Part shown: one piece after another, positions 35,231 through 43,146 of the stretch
Position numbering within the stretch: the first letter of the stretch is position 1
Layout of the letters: every line of letters starts with the position of its first letter
Origin: Desulfobacterales bacterium
GTDB taxonomy: Bacteria; Desulfobacterota; Desulfobacteria; Desulfobacterales; Desulfobacteraceae
Direction of reading: 5' to 3'
Length of the DNA: 55,064 nucleotides
Assembly: GCA_022361395.1 (NCBI GenBank)
Contig: JAKSAX010000374.1
Location: forward strand, 1 to 55,064
Made by a program: the position numbers and the translations under genes
The notes under the pieces: generated by a model
The model's database searches: none
Seen by the model: only the letters and a program-made list of their open reading frames with translations
What the model was told of the DNA's origin: nothing

Positions 35231-37087
35231 ATGCTGAATATTGAATCCATCTCCAAGGGCTTTGGGGATCAGGTGCTGCTGGAAGAGACCGGCATGCAGA
35301 TCAATCCCGGTGAACGGGTCGGCCTTGTCGGGCGTAACGGCCACGGGAAAACCACTCTATTGAACATGATTGCGGGAATCGATCATCCGGATGAAGGACG
35401 GATATCGGTACCCGGCGGTTACAGAATCGGAATGCTCTCCCAGCACATCCGGTTTAAAAAGGATACCGTGCTTAAAGAGGCCATGCTGGGGCTTCCCGAG
35501 CATGAGCGGGATCATTTCTGGAAGGGGGAAAAAATCCTTGCAGGCCTCGGGTTTTCCACCCAGGACATGCAAAAGGATCCCACCCTGTTTTCCGGGGGAT
35601 ACCAGGTCAGGCTCAACCTGGCCAAAGTGCTCGTATCCGAACCGGATCTCCTGATTCTGGATGAGCCTACCAACTACCTGGATATAACATCCATCAGATG
35701 GATTTCACGCTTTCTGGTCACCTGGCCCAGGGAGGTGCTGCTGGTGACCCATGACCGCGGGTTCATGGACAACGTTGTCACCCATATCGTTGGCATTCAC
35801 AGAAGGAAGATGCGTAAGATCAAGGGGGATACTGCCAAGTACTATCTCCAGGTGGCCCAGGACGAGGAAATATATGAAAAAACCCGTCAGAACGAGGCAA
35901 AGCGCAAAAAAGAAATCGAGCAGTTCATTACGCGGTTCAGGGCCAAAGCAAGGCTGGCCAACATGGTGCAGTCGAGGATAAAGACCTTATCCAAGCTGGA
36001 AAACAAGGATAAACTGGCTGAGCTGAAAAATCTTGAGTTCAGTTTCAACAGCCTGCCCTTTCCCGGAAAACAGCTGCTCACTGCCCGGGACCTGACCTTT
36101 GGCTGGGACAAAGGGGACCCGTTGTTCGAAGATTTCTCCCTGACGGTTTATCCGGAGGACCGGGTAGCGGTTATCGGCAAAAACGGCAAGGGAAAGACCA
36201 CGCTGTTAAAGCTGCTTAACCAGGGGATGGACCCGGATAAGGGGTGGGTAAAGGCCAACCCCGGTGTTGCCAACGGTTACTTTGAGCAGACAAATGTCCA
36301 GTCGTTGAATCCCGGATTCACGGTGGAGGAGGAACTGCTGCACGCCTATCCCGATACTGACCGTCAGGCAGCCAGAAATATCTGCGGTGCAATGATGTTT
36401 GAGCAGGATGCCGCCCTGAAAAAGATCTCTGTCCTGTCCGGCGGGGAAAAGGCCAGGGTGATGCTGGGTAAACTTTTAATCAGGCCGCTGAATCTCCTGC
36501 TGCTTGACGAACCCTCCAACCACCTAGATATTGAGGCCTGTGACGCCTTTGTGGCAGCCCTGAACCATTTTGACGGTGCAGTGGTCCTGGTAACCCATAA
36601 TGAAATGTTTCTCCATGCACTGGCCAACCGGCTGGTTGTGTTCAAGCAGGACGGGATCTCGGTTTTCGAAGGCACCTATCAGGAGTTCCTGGAAAAAGAG
36701 GGGTGGGAGGATGAAGGGCCTGCGCCGGTAAAACAGGGCCCTGAAAAGCATACAGGGCAGACGACCCTGTCCAAAAAGGAGTTGCGAAAGAGAAAATCGG
36801 AAATCGTGGCCATGCGGTCCAAGGAGTTGGGTCCCCTCCAGAAAAAGATTACGAAAATAGAGGACGAGATTGAGGAAAAAGAGGAAAAAATCAATGGGGT
36901 AAACCAGGCGCTCCTGGAGGCGTCAACAAACCAGGACGGGCAGAATATCCAAGCCCTTTCAAAAGAACTTGCAGGGCTGGAGTCGGATGTTGAAACCCTG
37001 TTTGACGCACTGGAAGAAAAAAGCGATAAAGCAGAGATTATTAAGAAAAAGTTTGATAAACTATTGTCAGATGTGGAAAGGTGTTAA
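35231..37087 (+). CDS. ABC-F family ATPase (ribosome-associated type)
   Basis: A 618-residue protein with two ABC domains on one chain and no membrane segment, the ABC-F layout. Walker A motifs are GRNGHGKTT and GKNGKGKTT. The signatures are FSGGYQVRLNLAKVL and LSGGEKARVMLGKLL, and the Walker B/D-loops are LLILDEPTNYLD and LLLLDEPSNHLD. The linker between the domains is helical and basic. A charged coiled-coil tail (about residues 520-618) resembles Uup/YheS relatives. ABC-F proteins bind the ribosomal E site and relieve stalls or confer antibiotic protection. The substrate ribosome state is unknown. Confidence 0.9.
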   Translation: MLNIESISKGFGDQVLLEETGMQINPGERVGLVGRNGHGKTTLLNMIAGIDHPDEGRISVPGGYRIGMLSQHIRFKKDTVLKEAMLGLPEHERDHFWKGEKILAGLGFSTQDMQKDPTLFSGGYQVRLNLAKVLVSEPDLLILDEPTNYLDITSIRWISRFLVTWPREVLLVTHDRGFMDNVVTHIVGIHRRKMRKIKGDTAKYYLQVAQDEEIYEKTRQNEAKRKKEIEQFITRFRAKARLANMVQSRIKTLSKLENKDKLAELKNLEFSFNSLPFPGKQLLTARDLTFGWDKGDPLFEDFSLTVYPEDRVAVIGKNGKGKTTLLKLLNQGMDPDKGWVKANPGVANGYFEQTNVQSLNPGFTVEEELLHAYPDTDRQAARNICGAMMFEQDAALKKISVLSGGEKARVMLGKLLIRPLNLLLLDEPSNHLDIEACDAFVAALNHFDGAVVLVTHNEMFLHALANRLVVFKQDGISVFEGTYQEFLEKEGWEDEGPAPVKQGPEKHTGQTTLSKKELRKRKSEIVAMRSKELGPLQKKITKIEDEIEEKEEKINGVNQALLEASTNQDGQNIQALSKELAGLESDVETLFDALEEKSDKAEIIKKKFDKLLSDVERC

Positions 37088-37092
37088 TTAGG

Positions 37093-37317
37093 ATGGACAA
37101 ACGTACATTTACATTTTATTATGGAATTGTTTTAATTGCCGTGGGTATCGGGGTCTTTTTCAGGATACCCCAGGTAATGCCCGAAATTGAAGCCATAGCA
37201 TTTTTCAGCAATAAAATCGGTATCGTAAAGTTCTGCTTCTATACTTTGGGCTGTATGCTGGTTTTTGCCGGCGGAATCAGGGTGTTTAAAAACTACAAAA
37301 AGCCTGATAACCAATAA
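37093..37317 (+). CDS. Small inner-membrane protein
   Basis: A 74-residue protein with two hydrophobic segments (about residues 6-24 and 45-63) and a basic C-terminal tail (KNYKKPDNQ). I do not recognise the family. ATG at 37093 was preferred, with GAAAGGTG about nine bases upstream; a GTG at 37081 that overlaps the ABC-F stop is an alternative. It ends 33 bp before the PilB-type ATPase gene and may be co-transcribed with it. Confidence 0.65.
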   Translation: MDKRTFTFYYGIVLIAVGIGVFFRIPQVMPEIEAIAFFSNKIGIVKFCFYTLGCMLVFAGGIRVFKNYKKPDNQ

Positions 37318-37350
37318 ACCCACCTTAAAAGAGGTAGATCAGGAAACCAA

Positions 37351-39567
37351 ATGGCCAACGGAAAATCAACTTCCAGTCTGAAGTCTACCATTAAAGACCA
37401 GTCTGGGGCAGGCAAGACAAAGATCGGTGAAATCCTCTCCAAAGAGGGGCAGATCACCAGTATGCAGCTTAACGAAGCCCTGGATGCCCACAAAAAAACC
37501 CAGGAGCGGTTGAGCAGCGTCCTGCTGAACAAAGGGTATATTGATCCGGATACCATCGTTAATGTACTTGGCCGTCTTTACAATTACAACGTCATCAAAT
37601 TTTCCGAAATCAAGGCCGATCCCGATGCCATAGAAGCGCTGCCCTATGAAACAGCCAAGGCGGACCTGGTCTTTCCCCTGAAACTTGCGGGTGACGATCT
37701 GTCCGTCACCATGGCCGAACCCACTGATACCACCATGGTGGAAGAACTCCATAAGAAGACCGGGAAAAACATCCAGGTTTTTGTCTCCACTGAAAACGAT
37801 ATCATCCAGGCCTACCGCGATTTTTATAAAATCTCCGATGAAGAGTATAAAAGTTTCCTGCACTTTGAGGATGATACTGAAGATGACGAGCCTGTTACCT
37901 CTGTTGATGACTTCGGCTCCCTGGTGTCCGAGGCAGCAGAAGAGGTTGAGGTGGGTGTGGCCGATATGGACGACGACCAGGACGAGTTCATGGCATCGGA
38001 CGCCCCCATCATCAAGCTGGTTAACGGTATTCTGACCAAGGCCATTAATGACGGGGTGTCGGACATACATATCGAACCCTTTGAGAAATCCTTCCAGGTC
38101 CGGTACCGGCTTGACGGCGGCATGTACAAGGCAATGAACCTGCCCATCTCCATAAAAAACGCCGTGATCTCCAGGGTAAAGATCCTGGCCTCACTGGACA
38201 TAGCGGAGCGCAGGGTTCCCCAGGACGGACGTATCAAGCTCCGGTTCGGCAAGAAAAAATCCGTGGATTTCCGGGTTTCCACCCTGCCCACCCTGTTCGG
38301 CGAGAGCATTGTCATGCGTATCCTGGATCAGAGCGCCCTGAGTATCGACCTGACCCGCCTGGGGTTTGAGCCCGGCACCTTTGATATGCTCAAGCGGTGC
38401 ATAAACAGGCCTTACGGCCTGCTCCTGGTCACCGGGCCCACAGGCTCGGGCAAAACCACCACCCTTTATTCCATCCTGAACCGGCTGAACAAGGACGACA
38501 TAAAAATCCTGACCGCAGAGGATCCGGTTGAGTTTAACTTTAAAGGCATCAACCAGGTGCCGGTGAAGGAAGAGGTGGGCATGACCTTTGCCGCTGCACT
38601 CAAGGCCTTCCTCCGTCAGGATCCGGATATCATCATGGTGGGTGAGATCCGTGACATTGATACGGCGGAGATCGCCATTAAGGCAGCCATGACCGGCCAT
38701 CTTGTCTTTGCCACCCTGCACACCAACGACTGTCCTTCAACCATAGGGCGTCTGGCTGATATCGGTATACCCTCCTACATGCTGGCCTCCTCAGTCACCA
38801 TGGTGTTGTCCCAGCGCCTGGCCCGCCGCCTCTGTCCGGAGTGCAAGGAACTGGTCACCGGGCACAATCCCGAGGACCTTGAACTGTACGGGTTTGACAA
38901 GGATGAGATTGATGAGGTCAAGATCTATGGCCCCAAGGGATGTGCTAACTGCAACGGTACAGGGTACAAGGGCAGGGTAGGGCTGTATGAACTCATGGAG
39001 GTAACCGATGAGGTGGGCAAGGCCATTTCAGCTGAAGTGCCCGAAGATCAGCTGCGCAAGGTCGCTGTTTCAGAGGGAATGATCACCCTGAGGGATGCCG
39101 GGCTCGTAAAGGTGAAATCAGCGGAAACCTCCCTTGAAGAGGTGTTGAAAAAAACAACCATCACCAAGGAGGCCCTCCCGGCTTATCTGGTGAATCCCGA
39201 TGTGGAAAACTACGAGGACAAGGATGTGATCATCCGGGAAGGCAATACCGATATTGATTTTTTTAAGCTGGTTCAGGGGGCGGTCTATGTGGTGAAGGGC
39301 GGGAAAATGATCGCCGAGATCACCCAGCCCGGTGAATACTTCGGGGAGATGGCCGCCATCACCGGGGATGCCAGGTCCGCTTCCATCGTTTCAAAGGGGC
39401 GGTGCAAGCTGAAGCGTTTTCCCGGGGATAAACTGGGGGAGATCATTGAAAAATACCCTGAGGTGGCCAAGCATCTTTTTTCCGTGCTTGCTGACCGTCT
39501 CCATGAGGCAGATAAAAAGATTGTGAGTATTCACAACCAGATGCGCCGGAAAAAGGCACCGAATTAG
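37351..39567 (+). CDS. PilB/GspE-type secretion ATPase with C-terminal cyclic-nucleotide-binding domain
   Basis: A 738-residue ATPase. The N-terminal MshEN/T2SSE-N domain (about 20-165) is followed by the ATPase core: Walker A GPTGSGKTTT (Lys368), the Asp box TAEDPVE, Walker B DPDIIMVGEIRD, the His box HLVFATLHTND, and the four-Cys zinc site CPECKE...GCANCNGTGYKGR. After about residue 610 comes a cyclic-nucleotide-binding domain: NTDIDFFKLVQGAVYVVKGG, then the phosphate-binding cassette with GEYFGEM (Glu666) and GDARSAS (Arg675). Both key cAMP-contact residues are kept at the 9-residue spacing seen in PKA-like domains. Standard PilB ends before this domain. It probably drives type IV pilus assembly under nucleotide control; no other pil genes are adjacent. 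AGGA lies six bases before the ATG. Confidence 0.88.
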   Translation: MANGKSTSSLKSTIKDQSGAGKTKIGEILSKEGQITSMQLNEALDAHKKTQERLSSVLLNKGYIDPDTIVNVLGRLYNYNVIKFSEIKADPDAIEALPYETAKADLVFPLKLAGDDLSVTMAEPTDTTMVEELHKKTGKNIQVFVSTENDIIQAYRDFYKISDEEYKSFLHFEDDTEDDEPVTSVDDFGSLVSEAAEEVEVGVADMDDDQDEFMASDAPIIKLVNGILTKAINDGVSDIHIEPFEKSFQVRYRLDGGMYKAMNLPISIKNAVISRVKILASLDIAERRVPQDGRIKLRFGKKKSVDFRVSTLPTLFGESIVMRILDQSALSIDLTRLGFEPGTFDMLKRCINRPYGLLLVTGPTGSGKTTTLYSILNRLNKDDIKILTAEDPVEFNFKGINQVPVKEEVGMTFAAALKAFLRQDPDIIMVGEIRDIDTAEIAIKAAMTGHLVFATLHTNDCPSTIGRLADIGIPSYMLASSVTMVLSQRLARRLCPECKELVTGHNPEDLELYGFDKDEIDEVKIYGPKGCANCNGTGYKGRVGLYELMEVTDEVGKAISAEVPEDQLRKVAVSEGMITLRDAGLVKVKSAETSLEEVLKKTTITKEALPAYLVNPDVENYEDKDVIIREGNTDIDFFKLVQGAVYVVKGGKMIAEITQPGEYFGEMAAITGDARSASIVSKGRCKLKRFPGDKLGEIIEKYPEVAKHLFSVLADRLHEADKKIVSIHNQMRRKKAPN

Positions 39568-39624
39568 TGCCTGAACAGAAACGCACCTGCCTGCCGTGCT
39601 GCCAAGACGGATTTACGGCTGGTG

Positions 39625-40158
39625 TTACTTCTCCTTAACGTACCTCTCCTTTTCGCTGTAGATGCACCCGCAGTAAGCCTGCCTGTACATCCCCCGCTCT
39701 TTGGAGGTTTCGATCCCCTGTTTCCATCCTTCCCTAAAATCATGGTAGAAGAACTTTACCCCGTATTGCTTGCCCAGGGCCTCTCCGGTATCAATGATCC
39801 GCCGGTGGTTCTGGAATTTGCTGTAGAGCAGGGTGGTTGAAAACCCGTCAAATTTCCCCTTTTTAGCCACCAGGGCAGTGGCTTTAAGCCTGGCATGGTA
39901 GCAGTATCTGCACCTGTCCTTTTCCCTGAATGCAACAGCCCTTAAAAACTCTTCCAATTCGTATCCCTGCTGCCAGATCATCTTCAGGTCCATAAGATCT
40001 GCATATTCCCTCAGGGTCTCTTCCCGTTTCATGCATTCGGTAAAGGGATGGATATTGTGGCGGTAGAAATAGCCCATCACATCCATGTCCATGTTCCGCA
40101 GCACTTCCAGGGGATAAATGGTGCAGGGGCCGCAGCAGGTGTGAAGTAACAGTTTCAA
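39625..40158 (-). CDS. queH: Epoxyqueuosine reductase QueH
   Basis: A 177-residue DUF208/QueH protein. The conserved cysteine sets are LLHTCCGPC near the start, DRCRYCYHARL in the middle and AYCGCIYSEKE at the end, which bind an Fe-S cluster and a second metal. QueH reduces epoxyqueuosine to queuosine in tRNA, replacing QueG. The ATG overlaps the stop of the upstream yggS gene (ATGA), and the order maf-yggS-queH forms a compact minus-strand operon. Confidence 0.9.
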   Translation of the reverse strand: MKLLLHTCCGPCTIYPLEVLRNMDMDVMGYFYRHNIHPFTECMKREETLREYADLMDLKMIWQQGYELEEFLRAVAFREKDRCRYCYHARLKATALVAKKGKFDGFSTTLLYSKFQNHRRIIDTGEALGKQYGVKFFYHDFREGWKQGIETSKERGMYRQAYCGCIYSEKERYVKEK

Positions 40159-40844
40159 TCCCGGCTCCCGAAAATTGCAGTGCCGACCCGGACAAGGGTG
40201 GCCCCCTCTTCAATGGCCACGGCAAAATCGTTGCTCATACCCATAGAAAGATGCTCCATTTCAACACCGGGAAGGTCCATGTCCCGGATTTCAAGGCTGA
40301 TGGTTTTTACCGCCCTGAAATACCCCCTTGCATCCTCGGGATCGGCAAAAAAGGGCGGCATGCACATGAGGCCGCGAAGGGATACATGCTCCAGTTCACT
40401 GATCTGCCTGGCAAGGTCAATCACCTCTCCGGCACCGGCACCTGATTTTGTTTCCTCTTCGGCAATATTGATCTGGAGCAGGATGTCCTGGGTTTTTCCG
40501 ATCTTGGCAGCCTGTTTGCTGATCTCCCTGGCAAGCTTTAACTTATCCACAGTATGGATAAGATCAAAGTATTTAACGGCAAACCTGGCCTTATTGGACT
40601 GGAGATGTCCGATAAAATGCCAGCGGGCACTCTCCTTTCCAAGGGAATCGATTTTTTCCATGGCCTCCTGGATATAGTTCTCACCAAAGTCCCTGTGACC
40701 TGCGTCAATGGCGGCCCGGATAAGTTCCTCGGGTTTTCGTTTACTGACTCCGATGAGGTGGACCTCTTCAGGAGACCGGCCGCAGTCAATGGCGGTTTTT
40801 TGAATATGGGCCTGTATTTTTTCTATATTATTTTTTATCTGCAT
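40155..40844 (-). CDS. yggS: YggS family pyridoxal phosphate homeostasis protein
   Basis: A 229-residue PLP-binding barrel protein. The lysine in LIGVSKRKPEE forms the Schiff base. FGENYIQEAMEK, WHFIGHLQSNK, GLMCMPPF and LSMGMSNDF are the family blocks. It keeps free PLP and amino/keto acid balance in check rather than acting as an enzyme. ATG at 40844 was chosen, with AAGGA seven bases upstream; a TTG at 40865 extends the frame into maf. Ten bases separate it from the maf stop and it overlaps queH by 4 bp. Confidence 0.92.
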   Translation of the reverse strand: MQIKNNIEKIQAHIQKTAIDCGRSPEEVHLIGVSKRKPEELIRAAIDAGHRDFGENYIQEAMEKIDSLGKESARWHFIGHLQSNKARFAVKYFDLIHTVDKLKLAREISKQAAKIGKTQDILLQINIAEEETKSGAGAGEVIDLARQISELEHVSLRGLMCMPPFFADPEDARGYFRAVKTISLEIRDMDLPGVEMEHLSMGMSNDFAVAIEEGATLVRVGTAIFGSRD

Positions 40845-40854
40845 GTTGGTTTCC

Positions 40855-41448
40855 TTAAAATTCAACGACCCCGACCCGGGTCAGGGTTTCAATGATTTCA
40901 CATACCGGGAGTCCTACCACATTGGTGTAAGAGCCGCAGATTTCCTTGACCATAAATGCACCGATTCCCTGGATGCCGTATGCCCCGGCTTTGTCGTAGG
41001 GTTCCCCGGTTGCTGAATACCACCTGATCTCCTTGGCTGAGAGCTGCTTGAACACCACCCGGGTCTCTACAGATTCCGATATGCAGATCTCTTTGCCTGG
41101 GTTTGTCAATGTGAATCCGGTAAACACGGAATGTGCCCTGTTGCTCAGGGAACCGAGCATTTTCACGGCATCATCACGGTCTTTAGGTTTCCCGAGGATG
41201 AGATTGTCTGTCACGACTATGGTGTCCGCCCCCAGTGTCCAGGCTCCGGGGTGATTATCCGCAACAGCCTCTGCCTTAAGTCCTGACAGAGTGGCAGCAT
41301 GGCGGCCGGGATCCCCCTTATAGGGAACGGCCTCCTCATCTATATCTGCCACCACAATGTCAAATTTAATGCCTGCACGGGCAAGCAGTTCTTTCCTGCG
41401 CGGGGATTGGGATGCAAGTATAATTTTTTCATGATTGATCTGATTCAT
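40855..41448 (-). CDS. maf: Maf family nucleoside triphosphate pyrophosphatase
   Basis: A 197-residue Maf protein. The signature ILASQSPRRKELLARAGI is at the N-terminus, and the catalytic base region is TLGADTIVV. KAGAYGIQGIGA and GSYTNVVGLP follow. It hydrolyses dTTP/UTP or modified nucleotides to monophosphates. The ATG at 41448 starts the conserved protein; the frame is open a further 74 codons upstream without a plausible extension. It is the first gene of maf-yggS-queH and divergent from rsmE. Confidence 0.92.
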   Translation of the reverse strand: MNQINHEKIILASQSPRRKELLARAGIKFDIVVADIDEEAVPYKGDPGRHAATLSGLKAEAVADNHPGAWTLGADTIVVTDNLILGKPKDRDDAVKMLGSLSNRAHSVFTGFTLTNPGKEICISESVETRVVFKQLSAKEIRWYSATGEPYDKAGAYGIQGIGAFMVKEICGSYTNVVGLPVCEIIETLTRVGVVEF

Positions 41449-41595
41449 GGCCCCTGTTTTACCATAAAACCCGGATGAAGAACAGTAGGCTGTCTGATAG
41501 AAAAGGGAATTTACAATGGGGTTTGTTTTTCCCGGAAAAAAGATGCATGATTGGGGAAAGATAACCATAAACCATGAAAGCAGCTTTAAATATCT

Positions 41596-42333
41596 ATGCA
41601 GAAATTCATCATTGATCCTGTGCAATCCCGGCAAGGTCCGGTATGCATTACAGGCCAGGATGCCAGGCATATCAGGCGGGTGCTCCGCCTTAAAGAAGGA
41701 GATCCCCTTTCCATGACCGACGGCCGTGGCAAGGATTATTCAGGAGAAATTCTTACCCTCGATCAGGACCGTGTTGAAATCTCGATTCTCGGCCAAAAGC
41801 AATCCGGAACAGAATCCGCCCTGGATCTGACGGTCTGCTCGGCCATGCTTAAGGACAAAAAAATGGACGGGGTCATTAAACAGCTTACGCAATTGGGTGT
41901 AACCCGGTGGATCCCCTTTTATTCAGACCGGTCAGTGCCCGGTCCCAAGGCGGGGAAATTGTCCCGCCGCATGGAACGGTGGGAAACCATTGCCAGGGAA
42001 TCCCTGAAACAATGCCGGAGAAGCTGCCTGGTTGATATCAGCCCGCCAATAGCATTTGGGGAGGTGTTGGAGCGGTCTGAACCGTTTTTCCATAAGATCG
42101 CATTCTGGGAAGAGGCCAGTCTGCCGTTGAGCAGGTTAAAAAATAATAAAGGCAACAGTGCGGTTGTTCTCATCGGTCCTGAAGGAGGGTTTACCAAAAC
42201 CGAAATCTTGAAGGCTGAGGATGCGGGGTTTGCTGCTTATTCACTGGGGCCCAGGATTTTGCGTGCGGAAACAGCTGCGTTGACAGCCGCCGGAATTGTC
42301 CAGTTTATGCTTGGGGATATGGGATCACCCTAG
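41596..42333 (+). CDS. rsmE: 16S rRNA (uracil1498-N3)-methyltransferase
   Basis: A 245-residue RsmE of the SPOUT class. An N-terminal PUA-like domain (HIRRVLRLKEGD) precedes the knotted methyltransferase domain with IKQLTQLGVTRWIPF, VVLIGPEGGFTKTE and SLGPRILRAETAALTAA. It uses S-adenosylmethionine to methylate U1498 in the small ribosomal subunit. The ribosome site before the ATG is poor. The tRNA-Phe gene follows. Confidence 0.93.
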   Translation: MQKFIIDPVQSRQGPVCITGQDARHIRRVLRLKEGDPLSMTDGRGKDYSGEILTLDQDRVEISILGQKQSGTESALDLTVCSAMLKDKKMDGVIKQLTQLGVTRWIPFYSDRSVPGPKAGKLSRRMERWETIARESLKQCRRSCLVDISPPIAFGEVLERSEPFFHKIAFWEEASLPLSRLKNNKGNSAVVLIGPEGGFTKTEILKAEDAGFAAYSLGPRILRAETAALTAAGIVQFMLGDMGSP

Positions 42334-42366
42334 AAGATATTTCTTAACGGGAAGCTCATTTTTTTC

Positions 42367-42395
42367 TTGACTTCATTTGTTAAAAAACATATAAC
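42367..42395 (+). promoter_or_regulatory. tRNA-Phe promoter
   Basis: TTGACT (42367-42372) and TATAAC (42390-42395) are spaced by exactly 17 bp, and the mature tRNA begins 20 bp downstream. Confidence 0.75.
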
Positions 42396-42414
42396 CTCAC
42401 CCGTTGTTCGACGT

Positions 42415-42490
42415 GCCCAGGTAGCTCAGTCGGTAGAGCAGGGGACTGAAAATCCCCGTGTCAGCAGTTCAATTCTGTTCCTGGGCACCA
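42415..42490 (+). tRNA. tRNA-Phe (GAA)
   Basis: A 76-nt tRNA with CCA encoded. The acceptor stem GCCCAGG pairs with CCTGGGC. The D-arm is GCTCAGTCGGTAGAGC, the anticodon arm GGGGACTGAAAATCCCC has anticodon GAA, and the T-loop is TTCAATT. The discriminator base is A. Confidence 0.97.
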
Positions 42491-42502
42491 CTTAAATAAA
42501 AC

Positions 42503-42534
42503 AAGCTTCCGGAATTTTCCGGAGGCTTTTTTTA
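42503..42534 (+). terminator. Terminator after tRNA-Phe
   Basis: AAGCTTCCGGAA and TTCCGGAGGCTT form a 12-bp stem with one G-U pair and a 2-nt loop at the tip, followed by TTTTTTATTT. It starts 13 bp past the tRNA. Confidence 0.88.
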
Positions 42535-42669
42535 TTTGCGGCTGCAGCTGCCTCCTGGTGAAAACAGCCAATCGTTTAATCTGTTGACACTTCCCCCTCT
42601 CTCTGATATTTTTCGAGTCCATAGACAATGGCGTATCAAGGCTTACCACCGAATAACAATGAGGAATTT

Positions 42670-43059
42670 ATGGTTCAAGAGAGTGACGATGACATTATCG
42701 AACTGACCCAGGTGGTTGGAGAGGATTCATCCGAAGACACAGGCCGGGACATAATTGAACTCATGGATATTGCAGCGGAAGAGCCTGATTCGGAAGAGGC
42801 GGAAGATGAGCTGGTACCGGAAGGGCCTGCCGGTTCTGACGCCTTAACGGAGATCCAGGCGGATGAGGTGGCCGCGGACACTGTTCCGGATGTTACTCAA
42901 GAGCAATTGGAATCCGTTCTTGAAAGGGTGATAGAAAAGAAATTTTCGGAAACCATTGAAAAGATTCTGTTTGAAGTTATGGAAAAGGTTATCCAGAAAG
43001 AGGTAGCCGATATCAAGGAAGCGTTGCAGAAGGACCTTGATGAAATCGGCAGAAGCTGA
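42670..43059 (+). CDS. Acidic protein with repeated IIEL motif and C-terminal helices
   Basis: A 129-residue, strongly acidic protein. Two short similar motifs, DDIIELTQVV and RDIIELMDIA, stand near the N-terminus. A Glu/Asp/Pro linker follows, then amphipathic helices (EQLESVLERVIEKKF to ADIKEALQKDL). The layout (short LEL-type motif, acidic linker, helical C-terminus) recalls PopZ/DUF2497-type polar scaffolds, but sequence similarity is too weak to assert. ATG at 42670 has a perfect GAGGA site; a frame from 42628 adds 14 residues without one. valS follows 87 bp downstream. Confidence 0.65.
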   Translation: MVQESDDDIIELTQVVGEDSSEDTGRDIIELMDIAAEEPDSEEAEDELVPEGPAGSDALTEIQADEVAADTVPDVTQEQLESVLERVIEKKFSETIEKILFEVMEKVIQKEVADIKEALQKDLDEIGRS

Positions 43060-43146
43060 TTTAAGCGTTCGCCATTAAAATTAAAACGGTTATGGGGATT
43101 GGTAAAATCCCCATTTTTCATTAATACGGGTTTGAGGAGTTAAATT

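Noticed and set aside
42361..42540. Att site or mobile element at tRNA-Phe
   Set aside because: The gene has its own promoter and terminator, no integrase lies nearby and no partial tRNA copy was seen.
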